A stretch of DNA of 64,000 bases from Lates calcarifer (GCF_001640805.2 NC_066852.1:1571245-1635244), one strand, 5' to 3'; shown: positions 1 to 13,986, numbered from the stretch's first letter. Numbers and translations are program-made. The notes: generated by a model from the letters alone, not told the origin.

Positions 1-2
1 TA

Positions 3-1337
<1,335 letters not shown>

Positions 1338-1560
1338 GTTTACTGAAGCTGTGAAGTCTGCAGGAGATCGGCTTGAAATCGGGAAGAGCCGAAGTTAGTT
1401 CTCACAGATAGGACGTTAGGGATCCTTTGTAAGAAGTAACTGAGAGTTGTGGTTAGGCGGGGCCATTTATATAGTCTTTGACCCGGCGGAAAAGAGCTGC
1501 GCAATCTGATTGGTTGGAGGGGATTACTTAGCTCTTTTCCTATTGGTTTAAATGAAACCG
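1338..1560 (-). promoter_or_regulatory. Alpha-tubulin promoter and 5' UTR
   Basis: On the minus strand a TATATAAA box lies at 1466-1473, about 130 bp upstream of the ATG. This predicts transcription starting near 1440. Two CCAAT boxes, read as ATTGG on the plus strand, lie upstream at 1509-1513 and 1542-1546. The TATA plus paired CCAAT arrangement suits a strongly expressed cytoskeletal gene. The start site itself is inferred. Confidence 0.7.
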
Positions 1561-1599
1561 TCAACTTCTTTGAGACGCTTTTTAAATTATTATTATAAT

Positions 1600-2279
1600 T
1601 TAACAGTTTCTCGAGATAAAGAATAAAACAGAACTCAAAGTATGAAACTCCAAAACGACGAAACCACCAAAAATGAAGGAAGTTAACTTTAAAAACTTTT
1701 ACATGAATATGTGCCTCAGATGATTTTTTTTTTTCAGGCAGCTGAGTCTACACATGATTTGTTTTATGACAGTATGTATACAAAACTATATTGTGATGAT
1801 GTTCGTTTACAAGGGAAGAAAGTATTTGTAGTATGATCTAGACAGATAAAGGACGTAAAGTAGTACTAAATACTGTTTTCGCACTCGGTCATTTCTGTTT
1901 GCATGAGTCAAGATTCAGGGAAACTAAACCATCCTTTACCTTACATACAAATAACGTTGCTACTTCCTGTCATTCATTAACAACCTCATGCCGAAAGTCA
2001 GCAAAATTTGACAACTGACTTTGGTTTGTCTGAAAATTTGTATTACATATTGTGCTTCTGTCTTCCTGTTTATTTATTGTTCGTCTGTGAAGTGAAAACA
2101 ATGACACAAGGGTTGTAAATTGTTTAAAATCGAGTTGAAAGCGGTTATTCACGAGCAGTTCAATCGTGAATTTCCCCTTCCCCCCTGTGTTTGTTAATCT
2201 TTTGAGGTAGTTGAGCTGCCATAATTCATTAAAACTCATTCAGTACGAAGGCTGAGGCAAACGTACGATCGACAAGTCT
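1600..2279. other. Intergenic AT-rich spacer between tubulin and sap30l promoters
   Basis: Low-complexity AT-rich DNA with no exon, repeat or RNA gene that I can recognise. The open frame at 1970-2239 looks like chance. Confidence 0.6.
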
Positions 2280-3063
2280 TTGCTGTTCGGTTACAAGCCC
2301 CTTCAACCAGCAGCGACGCCACCTTTAACTCCTATTCATAGTACAAAACATATGACGCCGACTGATACAGGAAGAGCCCACTGCCAGATTGATTTTTCTT
2401 ACGGCCAATCGAAAAGCAATATTCGCACGCTAAGCCCGCCTTCATCCAAAATTGGCCAATCACGGTCGGGGATGGGAACTTCCGCCACTGCGACGAAGCA
2501 TGTCCCATTGTACGAGCTGTTCTCAAAGAGTGCCGCGATTGTTGCGTTGCAGGCTGTTAAATGCGTGATTTCTCCAAACTTGTTTCATCTGTTGCAGCCG
2601 GTTGACGCCTTTCAGCTCAGAATCGCGTGAGATTGTTGTCACACGCGAATCTTACCGAAAAGTAGCGGGTTGTTACCGGGACAAACAAGCGGCGGTCTCA
2701 CCAGAGGAATTCGTTCGTTAGCGGCAGCTGAGCCACCTTGCGGTCCTGTTAGCACTGGAGCTAGCTAACGTTAGCAGCTGCTGTTATTGTAGCGTGAGTC
2801 TGACGGAGATCTGCGGGAATATGTCTTCAACCAGAGGCTGTCGTGTTTCGAAATAAGTCACCGGAGTCGGGATAAAACACACGGGGCTGTTAGCTCGCGA
2901 ACCAAACCACTTAGCTCTGCTAGCTAGCTAGCTGCGACGCTACCGGATTGTCTTTCACAAAAGGGCAACGCGTGAACAAGAGACTTGGTCGCCAACCCAA
3001 CGCTGGCTTTTAACTGATTCTGCTTGGGCTACCGCTTAAAGAGCACCACAAGAAGCGTACAGA
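2280..3063 (+). promoter_or_regulatory. sap30l: sap30l promoter and 5' leader
   Basis: This is a CpG-containing region without a TATA box. CCAAT boxes lie at 2405-2409 and 2456-2460 on the plus strand, with an inverted one at 2451-2455. From about 2715 onward it is dense in GCTAGC, GTTAGC and GCTAAC motifs, including the palindromic GCTAACGTTAGC near 2763. A short upstream ORF starts at the ATG at 2821 and stops at the TAA ending at 2856 (11 codons). The exact start site is not determinable, but the features fit a housekeeping promoter head-to-head with the tubulin gene. Confidence 0.55.
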
Positions 3064-6000
3064 ATGAATGGGTTCAGCACAGAGGAGGACAGCCACGATG
3101 GACCGCCTGCTCCGCCGTTTTACGGACAGAGCTGCTGCCTGATCGAGGACGGGGAGCGCTGCGGCCGGTCAGCTGGAAACGCCTCCTTCAGCAAGAGGAT
3201 CCAGAAGAGCATATCGCAGAAGAAACTGAAGCTGGACATTGACAAGAGTGTAAGTTAAACTCTAAATCTATTTCTGTTCTGGTTTAAATCAGTGTTTGTG
3301 AGTGCAAGGTGTTAGCTGGAAGTTAACTAGCTGTCGGGGAAACTGCTCAGACTCTTCAGCTGTCAGCTAATGCTAGTTAGCAGGTTAGTTAACGTGGATA
3401 GACCAAAGGATATATTCACAGCTTTCCCTTGCCGCTGGTGTTACTGTAGCGCTGAATGGTGGCATTGTCTGAAGCCAGGTCTGTTCCCACCCGGGTTTAA
3501 ATGTCAGGCTAGCGTTAGCCGTGCTAGCTCCCCGGACGACGTGCAGGTCAGCAGGGTCCCTGCCCACATCAACTTGGTGTTTTCTCTCGTTGCAACAGTT
3601 TCCTCCAGCACGCCCCCGCTGCTGTGCGTAAAATGGCTGTTGCCAGGGAAGCTTGCTGAGTTGCTCAACTCTCTTTAAACTGTCACATCCTACCAGCAAT
3701 TTGATGTTGGTCAGAAAGTATCAGAGAGTTACACTCACTCGCATTAGATGCTGTTACATGCTGTACTTTTTACACTCTTTATATTGCACAGTAGCCTAAC
3801 AACAAACTTTTAAAACATCCATTGGCACTAACTGGTAACTAAAGCTGGATCACCAAGGCCTCAACCCCCCCCAAAAAACCGCTAGCTTTGCTGAGTGGCA
3901 GTTACTTATCTATAATTTTTATTTATTGCAAAGTTATCTGGGAATATGAACAATATATTAGAACTGCAGCTAATGATTATGATGACTTGCTGATTTTTGT
4001 CTCAAAGTTGTCCACCACTGCAAAACCCAAGCAGACTTAATTTATTGTGATAAATTATCACTTGTGGGAAGTTGTTTCCAGTTAATTGGTTGTGAAAATT
4101 GTACAGTAATGTCACTTCAGAACAAAATAAAACTTTTTTTAAGGCTCTTTGCAGGGTTATATTCCTTTCCCCCTGCTTCACTTCATCTTCATTGTGTCAG
4201 AGTCTTTTACCTGCACTTAAGTTTCCTAGAAAGCACCAGGTTGAGTGACTCAGTGCACCCTGAGGTGTGAGCCGTGTATTCTGTTCGCCTGTCGTTCTGC
4301 CAGCAAGTGTTTCCAGACATGTTGGTACTCGTGCGACAGGTCACATGTTGTGAGCGTGACCCAGAGGAATGACATGCACATGAGGTCACAAGAGTCATGT
4401 TGTATTTCAGGCATTCAGCTGAGGCAGCGAATGCAACAAGACAGCAAGCTTCATTATTGACCTTTATTAACAACGTGTTGTTTAGGCTGCACATATTTAA
4501 AGTAGCATTGAATATTGAAAGTAGTAAAGTGCCAACCTGTTTTAAGTCATAGTTTTGTCAGGTCTATACTAATAGTTTTTACAGCTTCTTGTAAACACAG
4601 CTACATTTGCTGCTGGAAAAAGTGTTTATATTCTTTCAAGTCAGGAATTGAAAGTAGTATTCATGATGGCACCAATACTGAAACTCAGATCTCATATTGA
4701 CACCAGTTTTGATTAATTTCTGACAACCACACACATTTGACTGCTCCTTTAATGCTCAATAATATCTTTCATAGGTGCGACACCTCTACATCTGTGATTT
4801 TCACAAGAACTTCATTCAGAGTGTCCGCAACAAGAGGAAGAGGAAGACCAGCGACGACGGAGGGGAATCCCCAGATCATGATGTGGAGGTGCCTGAGGTA
4901 ATGTGGATTTAAGTGTTACAGTGTTCAACACAGATGTCACTTTTGGATACAGAGCAAGACTTAAAAAAACACACAATGACACATAACTACCATTACTCTG
5001 TTGAAGACATTTATATCCCTCCTGTATTTAGTTTTCCTCGTGTGGTTTTCAGCGTTTATTGTCGCAGTGACCCAGTTTCTCCACAGAGGTCTTTAAAAGA
5101 GGCAGAAACTAGTGGGAGTGTTAAGAAAATCTTTGAAATGTGTCCAAGATGGAGGCAGGATGAGAAGTTATCATCTTTCTGAGTAACTAACTGCTTCCCT
5201 GCTGGTGCTGTGTTTTCAGGTCGACCTTTTCCAGCTGCAGGTGAACACGTTGAGACGCTACAAGCGACACTACAAGCTGCAGACTAGACCTGGACTCAAC
5301 AAGGCCCAGCTGGCAGAGGTAAGAACACACTGATAGCCGAGTGTGTCTGGGTAGCAGACTGACTTAGACAAAGGACAATGTCTGTTTTGTTCAGTGTTGA
5401 CTATGAAACCACATCAATACTTTACATGAACAAGTCTCTACAGTAAGAGCTGTTTAAGATCCTGGTCCCCTACAGGCCCCTGCTCTCAGAGTAGTTCTTA
5501 CTAATGGCCCAGGAACTATCAGAGCTGGGTTTACTGAATGTCACAGATTTCAAAACAAAACTCAGATGGCTGCAACTCGTGTGCAGCTTCATTCGTCTGT
5601 GTTTATTGACTTTGAAAGCAACATTTTCTGATGTACAAACATCACAAGTCAACAATAAAACAAGAGAACAAAGAAGAGGAAGAAAGGGAGAGACAAAACT
5701 TTATTTGCCGTTTGATTTAGCAGTTGGAATAACCATAAAACTCTCAACAGATGTCTCAACTGTGGAGTTTTCAGCCTCTTTCCACCTCTGCATATCTCCC
5801 TCTCATGTTTGAATGAAAATAACAAATGGATGCGAGAGTAACACAGTGAATTAATACTTTCTCATTTTATAAAAAGAAAAATCCTAAACACCTGCCGAGT
5901 TTCACTCCTCTGAAATGAGAGGTTGCTGCTTTTCTCTGCTGTGAATATTTTTGGGACTGAACAAGTCATTCAGTAACATCACCATTGAGTGTTGAATTTT

Positions 6001-7948
6001 GTTTGGGAGTATGATGGGTAGTCTTTGCTGTTTTTTAGATGGTTTATTGATAGTGTGAATTTAAACATTGTTTATCTAAAACATAATCATCAGATTAATG
6101 TGTGATAAAAATAGTCGTAGCTCTGCCTCTAATCCTGATAAGGAAATTATACAATCCTTACACTGCTTTATCTTTTAACCTGAACAAAATCATCTATGGA
6201 TATGACTGAATATAATTATATCTTAATATATGACTTAAAAGTTTGACAAACATGATTTCTTGATATTTAAGCAGCATTCTGGGAGGAAGCTGTGATTGAT
6301 TTAGAGCAATGAGGCCGGTAGTTAATTTTGTGTAACGCTGAAGGGCACTGCTGCCTTCATTAGGTGTTCCCAGCATCGTTCTTCTCGACCCTCGCCTCCA
6401 TGTTACTCATTTACCGTGATATACGTAGTGTTGCAGCTCCTATTCCTCAGTAATTGGTTGTGGAGAGATTGTTCGACAGGTGGACTTGATGCAGCTGGCT
6501 CAGCCCTCTTCCTTACAAATACCTCCCCTATGTAGGGCTCTCAGTCTGGCTGAGGAAGGGGGGTTTGTGGTGGTCGAATGTTACCAGGCTGTAGAGTCAA
6601 CAGAGGGAATGAAAGAAACCGAGCTGCAAGTTGAATGTTTCCCCAGGCTGTTAGTCAGGTTCAGACCCTGCTATTAATGAGCCTCCCACATCATTAATAA
6701 AGCACCAGTCAACAGCCCCACAACCAGCTGCAGCTGTCCCCGTCTTCAGCCCTGTTCAGGAGAACCAGTGGCTGCTGAGCACAGCAGTAAGCGGCTGCAT
6801 AGAGGATGTTTGTTTTCTCCTCCTTGATGTTACTTCGTAAATCCAAACAGCAAGTACTGAGGCTTCAGTTAAGGCTAGATTAAAGGTCTCCCACTGGAGA
6901 GTATTCGGTTGTTGTTGTCCTCAAAGATTATACCATATCTCAGTTTTGCATGATGATCATATTGTTGTCAAACTGTCAAAATTTTAAAGAAAAAAAAATC
7001 CACCCTAAATGACTTGGAAAGGTGCTTTCCACTGGTGTTTCATGGTGGTGGTATACATGGCTGGTAGATGACACGACATCTTGTAAAGATCACTTTCAGT
7101 GCAGGCACAGAGTGAAACTTGGCCACACAAGAAGTGTTGTCTTTTGAGTCGTCAGAGAATACTTGCTATGCTGAGCGAGCAGAAAAAATAGAGTTCCTGC
7201 TTGTGCACAGTCACTGCGTTTGCACGTGTCACTGCATGAGCGGTCTAATGCAACAGAAACACTTTGCTTCAGGACAGTGAGCTCGAAGCACAAGGCAAGG
7301 ACTGTGTGTGTCCAGAGAGCCTGTTTGTCCATCACTAACAATAAGTTTATAAATCCAGAGGTTGTGGGGGGCACATGAGACCAAGGCTTTTCTTTGCTCC
7401 ATGATATTCATGACAAAAATAACGAGCAATTTTAGCCAAAACTTTTGCAAGTCCAGCATCAAATTTTATTCTTTTATGCAACGAGAGCTGTTTCCAGCAG
7501 AGGAAAGCAACACCAATGTTGTGCTACTTCTACTGAAGCTAGCATGCTAACCAACTAGCGCCAACCTGGCCAACCCGTCTCACTGCTTTCTGATGGCAAC
7601 TTGCTGTAGCGTCCAGGACTGCCCAGAAGAAGCAGAGCTGCTCAGAGGGCATGTACAGAAAACAAAGTCTATCAATCACTCAAGCAACAAAGACAGAAAT
7701 CAGGCTGTCTACTCATGTCAAGACAGAATTCAGGTAATCTGATTGATGGAGAAACCTCTGACAAATCATTGACAAATCATACTGATTTATTTTAACCTTC
7801 TCTCTCTCCTCCTCTGTAGACGGTGAGTCGTCACTTCAGGAATATCCCTGTGAACGAGAAGGAGACACTGACCTACTTTATTTACATGGTGAAGAGCAGC
7901 AAGAGCCGCTTGGACCAGAAAGGGGAGGGCGGCAAACCGTTGGACTAA
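3064..7948 (+). CDS. sap30l: SAP30L, Sin3A-associated protein 30-like (complete, four coding exons)
   Basis: SAP30L is a nuclear subunit of the Sin3-HDAC corepressor that binds Sin3, DNA and phosphoinositides. Exons are 3064-3249 (62 codons), 4775-4897 (41), 5220-5318 (33) and 7820-7948 (42 plus stop). All introns fall between codons with GT-AG ends, giving 178 aa against 183 in human. The start [10 protein letters not shown] matches the family N-terminus. Visible parts are an atypical C2CH zinc finger (Cys24/25, Cys33, Cys69, His72, split across exons 1 and 2), a basic nuclear-localisation/lipid-binding stretch RNKRKRK (80-86), and the Sin3-interacting C-terminal half ([20 protein letters not shown], then [20 protein letters not shown]). 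The alanine/proline stretch after residue 13 is shorter than in human, which explains the length difference. SAP30 itself is excluded by the N-terminus and by the neighbouring hand1, which matches human synteny. Confidence 0.97.
3250..4774 (+). other. sap30l: sap30l intron 1
   Basis: A 1,525-bp intron. Its first 300 bp continue the GCTAGC/GTTAGC-rich, CpG-containing character of the 5' leader, for example around 3375-3405 and 3508-3532. The rest is AT-rich with nothing recognisable. Confidence 0.8.
5319..7819 (+). other. sap30l: sap30l intron 3
   Basis: A 2,501-bp intron and the longest in the gene. Apart from the MITE fragment near 7488-7660 (listed separately) I see no gene or RNA. The open frames inside it have no recognisable features. 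Confidence 0.8.
7488..7660 (+). mobile_element. Fragment of the TTAA-flanked MITE family
   Basis: This stretch aligns by eye with the interior of the 22.66-23.24 kb element. Shared segments run from cagaggaaagcaac through ctactgaag, gctaaccaactag and tagcgtcca. Neither terminal inverted repeat is present, so it is an internal fragment in the same orientation as the full copy. Confidence 0.5.
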
Positions 7949-10075
7949 GCTTCCCAACAACATCGACACCGCAGCGGCAGTAGCTACAACAAAATCTACA
8001 GCAAACCATAACCACAGTGACAAACAGCAACAACAAGCACCATCTGCAGCAGCAGCAAGAGCCGAACACCACTAACAAAAACAGCAACCAAAACCAGCTC
8101 CTCCTGCAACCTTGTCACCGTCCCACTCCTCTGTAAGACCGGAACGTGAACTCTCGCTGTCCTCAAAGGACGTCAAACAGGACTGGAGGAGAACTCAGGC
8201 TGGGATGAGTTTGCTTTTGCTCATTTAACATAAATACAGTCGAAAAACGGTCGATCCTCCTGCTCCGACTCTTCCAAAGGTTGTCTCCTTTTTCCTCCGC
8301 AAAAGCCAGGTCCCTTAAAGACTTTCAAGGACCAGGACTCACTCCGCAGGGTTTTTTTCCGTCGTCATGCTGTAATGTAATTTGTCGATATGTACAAAAG
8401 AACCACGTCTGATCTCAAGTAACCTGGCTGAATGCAATGTACAAATATAGCTGCCTTAAGAGTAAAAAGCAAAACACATTTTGGTAATTTTGGGGATTTT
8501 TGTTTTGTTTTGTTTTTCCTTTGCCGGGTTGACTGTTAACACGTTCACCATCCACAAGGAATGCTTGTGCCAAACAGGAACTGAATGATGCTGAGTGGAA
8601 TTTTTGTTTTTGTTTTTTGTATTTTATTGTGAATGAATGAATTGTTGGGAAGAGGGGGTGCCACCGTCACTGAAGTCACATCTAGCTTGTGAGGGGCTCG
8701 GGGTCTGTTTGCCCCGTTCAAAATTCACATAAAAAGAGAAAAACCTTCCAATAACGTCTAAAACAAATAGTAAATATGTAAGTCGTCCTTTTCCATCTGG
8801 ATGTGGTGAATGATGTAGCTTTTGGCCATGACCCACTCTTTTGTATGTAGGTATGAACACACACATACTGATTATTTCTCTAGCTGCTTTTCTTTTTCTT
8901 TTATAGCAGTTTCTTTCTCTTTAGTTGAGCCTTAATTCTACAAGTTGTAAAAAGTTGTTTTTGTTTGCAGACATGATTTTGTTTTCTTTTGTCTTTTTCT
9001 TTTTCCGCCTGAAATGGAAGATGTGTGTGAGTGAGTGACAGAGGGTGAAAGAGTAAATATTGGCATCATTTTAATATTTAAAAGCTGTGTTCTTAGTGGA
9101 CAAAGTCTTATCATACTTGGATGGATTTTAAGAAGCTAGTTATCGGCCAGATGAGTTTTTCCCCTTCCGAATTTTGAATAATTTATCAACTTATAACGTG
9201 AATCTAGACGTCCTTCTTCTGTAATCAGCTGGCAGAAGTCAAATGAAGTCTTGAAAGTTTAACATTTTTATGTACAGTTGAAACAATCCTGCTGCTTCAC
9301 ATTCGTCCCCAGAACATCATAAAGGTCTGATATGAATCTAATTTGGCACCAAATGTGCACCACACCATAACTGATTATCTGCTGATCGATCACAATGTTT
9401 AGTTTGTGACATAAAATGAAATGACTGCCCCAAAGCCAAGTCTGCAAACAGTATATTTTAGCTGACTCTCAGTTTTCATTTGCTACGATATGAAGGAGAA
9501 GTGAAGTGAAGATTATTCGTTGGATTGGGTCTTTTTATATTTCAGTAATATTACTTGATGAGAAATGACCAGTAGCCCTTTGGCAGGTGACTCCTGTTAA
9601 CATGTAACATTCAATACGATGAACCCTACGTGGTTATTTTAAATTCTTAGTGAACGCTGAAGCCTCCAGGCGACTGACGACTTCTTCAGTTTCATCTCTT
9701 TAAGTCTGATTCTGTGTTTTTGTTTTCAGTGACCACGTGGACTGTACGACACAGTTTGGACTTTTTGTCTCGGGATTGTTTCTTCTTTTCCTTTTTTTTA
9801 AAGCTCATCATCTTCTGTCATGTTATATTTAAGTTTGTCCACCACACTGAGTTTGTTTCCTCCTGACAAGGTTTTTTTTGTTTTGTTTTAGCATCTGTTG
9901 TACTTTCAGTTTTGCTCGTAGGTTTGTTAGTGTCATGTAGATAACACCAACTCTATTAACACATAGGCCATACCACATTAACCTAATTATTGTATTAGAA
10001 AAAAAACATATTTAAATATGGCTGCTTATTGCTCCTATTGATAATAATTATAATAATAAATGTATTGTACAGGCA
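7949..10075 (+). other. sap30l: sap30l 3' UTR (predicted)
   Basis: About 2.1 kb of AT-rich DNA after the sap30l stop. The first 150 bp are rich in CAA/CAG triplets. A canonical AATAAA at 10055-10060, followed by GT-containing sequence, is the best candidate polyadenylation signal. A long 3' UTR is in keeping with the family, but the true end is inferred. Confidence 0.5.
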
Positions 10076-12254
10076 GAAGCAACAGTCTCACATTTGTTCA
10101 TTCACAGATTCCTGATTTTTCCACTGTATGTCTGAACACATACACAGAGGCTGTAGAAATGAGATTTGTAACTTTTTTAATTTATTTCTTCAGGTGAAGA
10201 TTGCCGTCTCTTCTTGTGGTGTTGCTGCAGTAACAGACTTTGGCCGCTAGGTGTCACTGTGGACTCTCAGGAGCGGCCGGTAAGACTTTCTGGATTTTAA
10301 AACAGAATTAGCATAAAACCTGCAGCAGCAATCAAACATTTTAGAAGAATAGATGTCTTTTTTTTTTTTTTTTATCTTGGGGGGAAGCTTTTTTTCCCTA
10401 ATTAATGTGCAACTTCTTTAAGCTACAGGAGGTCATTTAACCTTCTGAACAGACAGAATAGAGTATAATTCTCAACTAAAATCAAATGTCTTCACTGCAA
10501 AATCAGCACAGGAGGATTAAAATTATTTGAATATGTGCGTATAAAAAGAAAAATTTAAAAAATTAAATTTCTGACTTTTTGGTCATTAATGATTGTTTTG
10601 CCGCTAAAGAGAACTGACGTTCAATAAATGACATTCCCAAATAAATAAAAAATAATTGTGTAAAGAAAGAAAATCTAAATAACAACAAAATATGTGGAAT
10701 ATTCAGAAAATTAAAAACAACTCTGACTGTGGAAAAATTGCGAGGGAAAAGCCATTATTAAATTTATAAAAAGAAAATAAAAACATAATTAAAATATCTG
10801 ATACTTCTCAGTAAAATGAAGACCTCACCGTCACCACAGCTGCAGTGTCTTAAAATAATTCATTTATTTACGGAACTATATATAACTTCACATCTAATGT
10901 ACATTTCCACCAACATTTCGCACAGAAATACAACTTTAATCCCTTTGTTTTGAGTGTTGAACATCTCGGAGTGAAACCTGTGCGTCAACGGAACATTCGG
11001 TGTCTCAGTCTGAAATGTTTTCTTCCTCTTCTCTATAAACGGACAGTGACATTAATTCTGAGGTAGATTCAGTTCAGTTCAGTATATTCAACAGCCTAAA
11101 GAGTTTACAGTCAGGGCTCCATCTGAGCGAACGTATCTGACCGGGAACACGGAGTTTATCATAGTTGTTTTAAAATATTCTGACTGCGCCGAATTCAACG
11201 GGATGAAAAAACAAGTGGTCTCCCCTCAAAACGTGTTTCCGCTGGACTCTGTGGCCATGTTTAAAAATAAGAAATGGTTTTATTTTTACACGAGTAACAC
11301 TCAACATATAAAGACTGTCCAATTATTACGCCGTAAATTAGTTGACATTATCATTTAGACTGTTTATTAACTGACTGCCTGGTTAATTAATTAATGCTTT
11401 ACATTTTTAAAATATCAACTTTTTGTAGTTTTATTTTTTTTGGTTTGACAGTTTTACAAATGGTCGGAACTCATGAATGACATTAAATATACATTTACCC
11501 AGATTAATGCACAAATGTTCCTTTCCTGATAATTTTAATTCCATTTTGGCGTTAAATAAACAGTACGCTGTAAACACACGTTAAAATGTAGGCTCTGCTG
11601 CAGCTGCTTCTATATTAAATTCAATGAAACACAATAAGACTTGACATAACCGAGCGTCTTATAACTGCTTTCTGATTGGACAAAAATCTGCCAATCGAAG
11701 TGATCAATACTTCTAATAAATAGAAAACCTGATTTTACGCTTCAGATTCAGCTGAAATTAATAAAAACCAACACAATCATTTTACTTTTTTGTACATTTG
11801 CAGTGTCGTTTTCCTCGGACAACAGCTTTCTCTACATTTACTCCACTGATCATTTGTTAGAATTGATTTATTTTCTGTCAGATGTGGAAAACAGCTCCAC
11901 ACGACTCCAGATCGACACTTTTTTTAGGGGAGACAGATGTTTTTTGACGCCATGGCAACATCTGGTCTACAGCACTGTAAGAGGGAGGAAACATTAACAC
12001 AACAACGAAAAATACCACAAATATCAAACACCTACAGTCAGGTCTGTGTGTGTGGACGTAGAAAGCACATGAGGAGAGAAGATCAACAACGTCCGCAGTT
12101 TGCATGTCGTCCTTTAATTCTCTCCTTTTTGCGCATCATTGCACGTGCACAGCGGTGTGTTCAGGTTCAGTCAGTCAGTGGTTTTTTCTTCTTTATCTGA
12201 TTTGAATCCAGAGTCTCTGAAGAGGTTTTGTGGGGGGTGAGGAGGGAGGGAGGG
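10076..12254. other. Convergent spacer and hand1 3' UTR
   Basis: This AT-rich DNA separates the 3' ends of sap30l (plus) and hand1 (minus). On the minus strand, AATAAA signals at 11867-11872 and 10864-10869 are candidates for hand1 polyadenylation. A CTCF-like sequence with two mismatches lies at 10244-10257. No coding exon is apparent. Confidence 0.5.
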
Positions 12255-13798
12255 TCACTGGTTGAGCTCCAGAGCCCAGACCTGCTGCGGCCACCCGGTC
12301 CGGCCCTTCACTTTCTTCTCGGCTCCTAAAGAGTCCTGGAGGCCGTCGGTCTGTGGGAGGAGGAGGGGAGGGGGGGACCACAACACCACATATTACACCT
12401 CATCCTCAGTTTACGCATTTCACATGAACATTAAAGGACTTCGAGCTATTATATATTTCCCTGTGATATCACTACGCTACAGTCTGAGTTCACAGGAAAA
12501 TACGCTACATGTGTAAAGACTAAACTTAGTCCAAATGATTTATATATGTAACATAATATCACATATTATCTAATAAATCAATAGGCTACAGTACATGTGG
12601 CATTATGTTTATTTTATTGTTTTAAAATTACGTTTTGTAGGATGTAAGATGAGCATGTTAGTGACCGTGTATTGTAGTAAAAACACGTTACGAACTGTAA
12701 ACTGCGGAGTTTATTTAGAAGTGTATTTCTAAAGGTAGAACTGATGGGGGGGGGGGGGGGGGGGCTGTCATGGTGGAAATATTTTATGCCTGAGCAGTTT
12801 CACTAAATGTGACGGTGATGTCAGTGTGTATGAATATTAACTGTATCACAACATAAACTCTTTGTTAGGTGTTGATTTTAGGAGACTTCAGTAAAACTAT
12901 GAGCCTCCAAATTAATAACATTATAAACATATAAGCATTATTACAGTGGACCATACATGACAATAATATAATGATATATGTCGCCATCAAACTGATATAT
13001 CAATGTCCTGGTTTAAGATAGTTTCTTATTTAATCATATTGTTTTAGGGAAAGTTGATATATTTCAAGGTTTTTTTTTTTATTCAGACGAAAAGAAAAGA
13101 AAAATGAGGAAATGATGTTTCAGGCTAAATAAAAATATCGTTGGCCTCTGATAAATGACATCAAACTACTTCAGTGCACGCGCCATTTTCCAAACCTGCG
13201 GATATTTTACGCTGACTCCTAAATGTATAAAGTAATACACTCCTCGGTTATATGAAAATATATGGAGATATAGTTATTTAGATGAACAGGAAGCCGTCAG
13301 AGCTTCACACACACTCACCAGCTCTCGTTTCCTTTTCAGATCCCGGTTTTCAAATTTCTTAATTTCGGCCTTAAAGCCCTCCGTCTCCCCGGAGTCTTTG
13401 GCCAGGACGTCCATCAGGTAGGCGATGTAACTGGTCGCCAGGCGTAAAGTTTTAATTTTAGACAGTTTGGTGTCCGCGGGGACGTTGGGGATGCACTCCC
13501 TCAGCTCGGCGAAAGCCGTGTTGATACTCTCCGTCCTCCGGCGCTCCTTCTTCGGCCCCGACGCTCTCCTCTTGCCCATCCCCGCCTGAAGCCCCTCCAG
13601 CCGGGCGTCGTGCGTCGCTCCGGGCGCCCCGAGCTCCGCGGCCGGGTAGGGCGCCTGGATCTGGAAGTCCGGGGGCACCTCGCCGTGGTTCACCACCCAG
13701 CTCTGGAAGTACGGCGCGTCCTGGTGACACCGCTGGACGAACGGGAAGGGTTCGTGCATCAGGTGGTGGTGATGCTGGTAGCCCCCGATGAGGTTCAT
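12255..13798 (-). CDS. hand1: HAND1, heart and neural crest derivatives expressed 1 (complete, two exons)
   Basis: HAND1 is a Twist-family bHLH transcription factor that dimerises with E-proteins, binds E-boxes, and acts in heart, neural-crest and extra-embryonic/lateral mesoderm development. Exon 1 is 13319-13798 (160 codons) with a GTGAGT donor at 13313-13318. Exon 2 is 12255-12350 (31 codons plus stop) with a CAG acceptor at 12351-12353, giving 191 aa. The N-terminus [12 protein letters not shown] carries the family's histidine run, and LMHEPFPF and PYFQSW match HAND1. The bHLH spans about residues 83-135: basic region [11 protein letters not shown], helix 1 [10 protein letters not shown], loop VPADTKLSK, helix 2 [17 protein letters not shown]. 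Thr110 and Ser113 correspond to the loop/helix phospho-sites described in mouse. The C-terminus [16 protein letters not shown] is diagnostic of HAND proteins. HAND2 is excluded by the N-terminus and sap30l synteny. Confidence 0.98.
12351..13318 (-). other. hand1: hand1 intron
   Basis: A single 968-bp intron, AT-rich, with an uninterrupted run of 19 G at 12746-12764 and a T-run near 13071-13081. Otherwise I recognise nothing in it. Confidence 0.85.
12746..12764 (+). repeat. (G)19 homopolymer
   Basis: Nineteen consecutive G on the plus strand, so C on the transcribed hand1 pre-mRNA. It can form a G-quadruplex on the template strand and is probably length-polymorphic or prone to sequencing error. 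Confidence 0.9.
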
Positions 13799-13920
13799 GT
13801 TGAGCGGGGTAGCGAATAACGTCGTTGCCGTGTTGTCCGTCGCCCTCGGTGTCTCTCTGCTGCTGCTGCTGCTGCCCCAAAACGGTCACTGCGCGGGGAT
13901 CTGCAGCCAACGGGACTCAT
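13795..13920 (-). other. Upstream ORF 2 in hand1 leader, 41 codons, overlapping the hand1 start
   Basis: The ATG at 13918-13920 opens a 41-codon frame (start [12 protein letters not shown], a run of six Ala from the GCA repeat, then a basic stretch, end LPRST). Its TGA stop at 13795-13797 overlaps the hand1 ATG (13796-13798) as ATGA. It is in a different frame from hand1. Position -3 is T, so initiation context is weak. If transcription starts near the predicted site (~14160), ribosomes would meet this ORF before hand1. Confidence 0.6.
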
Positions 13921-13986
13921 TCAACACTTAATATGTATTCCCCTTGAATTCGTTAACGAGTCAAACCAAACGCAGCCACCGAGTTT

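Noticed and set aside
3370..3699. Overlapping 102- and 104-codon frames on opposite strands within sap30l intron 1
   Set aside because: They lie in an intron confirmed by the sap30l exon structure and have no family motif.
13458..13910. A 150-codon open frame on the minus strand overlapping hand1 exon 1
   Set aside because: It begins with TTG, has an in-frame TGA just upstream and no ATG before the hand1 start. Its Arg/Gly/Pro-rich translation is the shadow of GC-rich hand1 coding sequence in another frame.
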